From positions 1-23,585 of the IMG/VR virus record IMGVR_UViG_3300011116_000775: a DNA stretch of 23,585 nt, one strand, 5' to 3'. The number at the start of each line of letters is the position of its first letter. The first letter of the stretch is position 1. Shown here one piece after another: positions 21,565 through 23,585 of this stretch. The translations under genes and the position numbers were made by a program. Below the pieces are notes generated by a model. It did no database searches. It had not been told where the DNA came from and was given only the letters and a program-made list of their open reading frames with translations. Origin of the DNA: a virus.

Positions 21565-21825
21565 CTAGCAATCTGCAAGCGCGTTTAAACGCTTTTCGAT
21601 GATCTTTTTGTTTTCACCTTGCTCGACAACCCGATAGGTCAGCCGACTGAGCGAAGCGATAAGCTCGGCGGCGCTCATCCTGTTGGGATGACCCGCGATG
21701 CCGCCGCTCACAACCCTGCGGACAAAGTACCCGTTGACGATTTCGATGGTGCAAGGGCTACCTTTCGCGGTGTACCAAGCATTTTTGTAAGCCTCAGCAA
21801 GAAGTTTTTTTGTTTCAGTATCCAT
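21565..21825 (-). CDS. Hypothetical protein (86 aa)
   Basis: GGAGG lies before the ATG at 21825. MDTETKKLLAEAYKNAWYTA, a beta strand pair IEIVNGYFVRRVVSGG, and helix NRMSAAELIASLSRL; the end is basic. Unknown family. GTTTAAAC at 21583-21590 is inside. It overlaps the gene upstream by 11 bases. Confidence 0.6.
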   Translation of the reverse strand: MDTETKKLLAEAYKNAWYTAKGSPCTIEIVNGYFVRRVVSGGIAGHPNRMSAAELIASLSRLTYRVVEQGENKKIIEKRLNALADC

Positions 21826-22186
21826 GACAATCCTCCAAGTCACGTTCGTAGGCTAGGTCCTCGTCGGCGCCGTACTCGAGGTAAGCATCCGACCCGTACA
21901 CGGGACGCCCCGGCTCCCAACGCTCGAACCCAACGGGCAGCTTGCCGAAGTTGATCAGGCGCTTGGTCAGGACCCGGGCAAGCGCCTCGGCAGGCTCGAG
22001 CGCCTCGGCCTCGAAGAGGGCGGTCTTGACGAAGAGCATCTTTGTGTTACCCGCTGCATCCGCAGCGCGGACGTAGGAGGCGAAGCCGTGAACATCGCCC
22101 CGAGGGTTGTCGTAATCGGCCATCTCGGGGTTGCGCCCGACCACAACAATGTCTGTCTGAGCCAGAAAATCGACGGGTTTAAACAT
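21815..22186 (-). CDS. Conserved hypothetical phage protein (123 aa)
   Basis: The second of two close ATGs (22186) is chosen, since GGAG is six bases before it and directly abuts the first. The protein begins MFKPVDFLAQTDIVVVGRNP and contains DNPRGDVHGFASYVRAADAA and a helical part (ALEPAEALARVLTKRL) with an acidic C-terminus. DNPRGD(V)xGF...RAAD is a pattern I associate with unassigned phage proteins. The codons after ATG are TTT AAA C, part of the GTTTAAAC site at 22177-22184. Confidence 0.65.
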   Translation of the reverse strand: MFKPVDFLAQTDIVVVGRNPEMADYDNPRGDVHGFASYVRAADAAGNTKMLFVKTALFEAEALEPAEALARVLTKRLINFGKLPVGFERWEPGRPVYGSDAYLEYGADEDLAYERDLEDCHGY

Positions 22187-22243
22187 GGTCATCTCCTTTG
22201 GTTGAACATCGCGATGCCCACTCGATGAATGAGCATGGCGATG

Positions 22244-22261
22244 GCGCGGGAGGCCCCGCGC
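22244..22261 (-). other. Post-stop hairpin GCGCGGG/CCCGCGC
   Basis: A 7-bp stem with loop AGGC starts five bases after the TAG of the gene at 22267. It is almost identical to the one at 22575-22591, including the flanking CAGCGG before the stop codon. No T tract. Confidence 0.6.
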
Positions 22262-22266
22262 AGCGG

Positions 22267-22554
22267 CTAGCAAGTGATCGAATCCCAACCTCTCGCAAAA
22301 TGCTCATCCTTGGCAAGGGCAAACATCTCGCAGTCAAAGAGGTAATCCATGACCTCATCTTTCAGGAAGAACAGGTCATCATCGGCATTGACGGCGAAGG
22401 TCTTCGAGTCGAAGAGTCCACCATCGACATAGAACTCAATGTCGACGGCGTCGAACTTGTCATCGGGCGGCGTGGTCCGGAACACTTTGGCGGTGAACCG
22501 GGGATCGGGATGGTAACCGTCGATGATCCGAACAGCGGTGCGGTACAGGTACAT
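22267..22554 (-). CDS. Acidic hypothetical protein (95 aa)
   Basis: MYLYRTAVRIIDGYHPDPRF, then DKFDAVDIEFYVDGGLFDSK and DDDLFFLKDEVMDYLFD. Strongly acidic in the centre and probably alpha/beta. GGAGG precedes the ATG. No family recognised; an acidic DNA-mimic role is only a possibility. Confidence 0.6.
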   Translation of the reverse strand: MYLYRTAVRIIDGYHPDPRFTAKVFRTTPPDDKFDAVDIEFYVDGGLFDSKTFAVNADDDLFFLKDEVMDYLFDCEMFALAKDEHFARGWDSITC

Positions 22555-22574
22555 GGCAAATCCTCCAAAAGTTA

Positions 22575-22591
22575 GCGCGGGGAGCCCGCGC
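22575..22591 (-). other. Post-stop hairpin GCGCGGG/CCCGCGC
   Basis: Seven-base perfect stem, loop GAG, starting five bases after the stop of the gene at 22597. On the minus strand it is followed by TAACTTTTGG, which also brings in the Shine-Dalgarno of the next gene. Confidence 0.6.
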
Positions 22592-22596
22592 AGCGG

Positions 22597-22965
22597 TTAG
22601 TCGAGACGTGAATCACAATAGGCAAAGATGCCTGCATCCATCAGGACCTTAGCGAAGGCGTTACCCCAAGCCGTCTTGCGGTCATAGGACTGCGTGTTGA
22701 GCGGGCAGTAAATCATCAAGCCGCCGCCGTAGGCAGGACGGGCATAGCCCATCTTCTTGGCCCAACGTCCGAAGGGCGTGTTGCCCTTGATCTTGACCCA
22801 AGCAAACCCGCAAACGCCCTCCGAAACGTAGTAGGAACGGCCCGAAGGGGCGCCGGTGAGAACGTCACACTCGGTGACGACCATCGGCTCAGGGACGGCC
22901 TTGGCAGAGGCCGTAAGGCCAGCCTCGGAAGCAGCAGCGAAAAGTGAATGAAAAAAAGCAGACAT
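22597..22965 (-). CDS. Conserved phage protein of unknown function (122 aa)
   Basis: GGAG is seven bases before the ATG at 22965. A helical start (MSAFFHSLFAAASEAGLTAS) precedes YYVSEGVCGFAWVKIKGNTP, FGRWAKKMG, AYGGGLMIYCPLNTQSYDRK and a final helix with GIFAYCDSRLD. The string VCGFAWVKI...F.RW...G...YGGG...NQSY.RK...A...GI.AY..SR.D matches a protein family I recall from diverse tailed phages; function not known. Confidence 0.7.
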   Translation of the reverse strand: MSAFFHSLFAAASEAGLTASAKAVPEPMVVTECDVLTGAPSGRSYYVSEGVCGFAWVKIKGNTPFGRWAKKMGYARPAYGGGLMIYCPLNTQSYDRKTAWGNAFAKVLMDAGIFAYCDSRLD

Positions 22966-23019
22966 AGCGATTACTCCAAGGGTTGAAAAGAAAAACAAGT
23001 CGCGGGAATGCCCGAAGGG

Positions 23020-23208
23020 CTAGGCAGTCATCCAAACCTTATGAAGCGCCATAAGCGCAGCAACATGATCAACACCCGCAGCGGTGAGCTTGGCAACATA
23101 GGCACCAGTGGCTTTCTTGACCATCTCATCCTTACGCCAGCCGTCAGGCATGGCTTTAAGGTCAGCAGCGGCTTTGGCAAACAGGGCAAGCAGTGCATTA
23201 GCAGTCAT
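23020..23208 (-). CDS. Small helical hypothetical protein (62 aa)
   Basis: MTANALLALFAKAAADLKAM, then PDGWRKDEMVKKATGAYVAK and a final helix. All-helical, slightly basic. CGGAGA precedes the ATG. Its stop lies next to a small hairpin GCCC-GAA-GGGC (23010-23020). First recognisable gene of the leftward operon in this window. Confidence 0.6.
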   Translation of the reverse strand: MTANALLALFAKAAADLKAMPDGWRKDEMVKKATGAYVAKLTAAGVDHVAALMALHKVWMTA

Positions 23209-23585
23209 GGCAAATCTCCGAAGGGTTGAACATCAGGAAGCGCTCCCAAGAAGCGCTTGCTGATGCCCCTAACAAGGCAGGCGTAAACAACACGCCCGAG
23301 CCAAAAGCGAGGGGAAACCAGACAACGGTGAACAGCGATCAAGCCCCAAAGAGGGGCGGTTCTTTTTCAAATTGATAGAGCCAGTCAAGGCTCATCCTCT
23401 AGGCAGGTCAGGGCATCGCCCCTCCGACCACCCCATCGCCAACGTATCGACTCCGGAGTCCGACGATTACTTGCGCCGTTCAAGTCCCACGCCCCCAATG
23501 TACTCTTACCAGTGGAAAAGTGTTGGAAAAACTGCTACCAGCCGACGAACGGTCGGTTTAAACAGACGAGCGGTAGGAAATGGTG
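23209..23585. other. Non-coding end region with hairpins and palindromes
   Basis: No convincing gene in 377 bases. Contents: a long hairpin CATCAGGAAGCGCT/AGCGCTTGCTGATG (23231-23244 with 23252-23265, one mismatch) in the leader of the 62-aa gene; GCCCC-AAAGA-GGGGC followed by GGTTCTTTTT (from 23343), terminator-like on the plus strand; a 12-bp palindrome GACTCCGGAGTC (23449-23460); GTTCAAGTCCCACGCCCCCA (23479-23498), like the T-loop and 3' end of a tRNA but without a matching T stem; and GTTTAAAC at 23556-23563. No clear leftward promoter was found; TTGACT at 23383-23388 lacks a good -10. Confidence 0.5.

Larger units (their letters stand above)
1368..23563. repeat. Dispersed 8-bp palindrome GTTTAAAC, 25 copies
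   Basis: First bases of the copies: 1368, 1859, 3311, 5118, 5394, 6429, 7072, 9393, 10001, 11134, 12732, 14169, 14474, 17200, 17451, 17507, 18503, 18981, 20041, 20231, 20651, 21508, 21583, 22177, 23556. Random expectation in 23.6 kb of balanced DNA is about 0.4. Only four other TTTAAA hexamers were found (near 1137, 1745, 4349, 15774), so the outer G and C are part of the unit. Flanks vary, and copies are in genes and gaps alike. Function unknown. Confidence 0.95.

Noticed and set aside
23390-23500. tRNA gene suggested by GTTCAAGTCCCACGCCCCCA and a CTCCGGA loop
   Set aside because: T-stem bases do not pair (CGCCG against CCCAC region), no matching 5' acceptor GGGGGCG at tRNA distance and no D arm.

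Overview
The window is part of a tailed double-stranded DNA phage genome, or a close prophage or metagenomic relative. Evidence is one giant virion-type polyvalent protein, a T7/Twinkle-type primase-helicase, an ERF annealing protein with a PD-(D/E)XK exonuclease and a Holliday-junction-type nuclease, and long runs of small genes joined by ATGA-type overlaps. There is no integrase, rRNA, tRNA or host housekeeping gene. The small-protein families (for example the EWVGLTDEE family) resemble those of phages of Burkholderiales and related freshwater Betaproteobacteria, so that is the best host guess; it is an inference from family resemblance only.

Layout. (1) 1-6141 (+): the 3' part of a giant open reading frame (at least 2046 aa) carrying a RelA/SpoT-synthetase-like domain, an ADP-ribosyltransferase-like segment, a PLxRFG motif and hydrophobic segments. 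This is probably an ejected internal virion protein at the end of the late operon; a terminator for it lies at 6318-6351. (2) 14035 back to 6083 (-): a compact early operon of about 26 genes. It starts with the exonuclease, ERF, an RHH protein, an OB-like protein and an HTH protein. It continues through many small accessory proteins, among them an RNA polymerase alpha-CTD homologue, an NrdR-like zinc ribbon, an XRE regulator, five paralogues sharing one C-terminal module, DUF3310 and an HNH nuclease. (3) 14036-14095: a divergent control region with a 16-bp palindrome over the -10 elements. (4) 14096-16676 (+): nuclease, terminator, strong promoter, an apparent structured ncRNA with its own terminator, a hairpin-rich leader, then the primase-helicase. 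(5) 23208 back to 16673 (-): a second leftward operon of small proteins, a SprT-like metalloprotease, a MoxR/CobS-type AAA+ ATPase, a CobT-like VWA protein with HELGH, and a SpoT/MESH1-type HD alarmone hydrolase. (6) 23209-23585: no gene; hairpins and palindromes.

Most notable signals. The 8-bp palindrome GTTTAAAC occurs 25 times, against about 0.4 expected from length alone, on both strands, in genes, between genes, at stop codons and just after a start codon; I see only four other TTTAAA hexamers. The phage appears to carry both halves of alarmone chemistry: a synthetase-like domain in a virion protein and a separate hydrolase. It also carries an alpha-CTD homologue that keeps the key DNA-binding residues, a AAA+/VWA/metalloprotease cluster, and a probable ncRNA of about 180 nt in front of the primase-helicase. 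All functions are read by eye from motifs; no database search was run.
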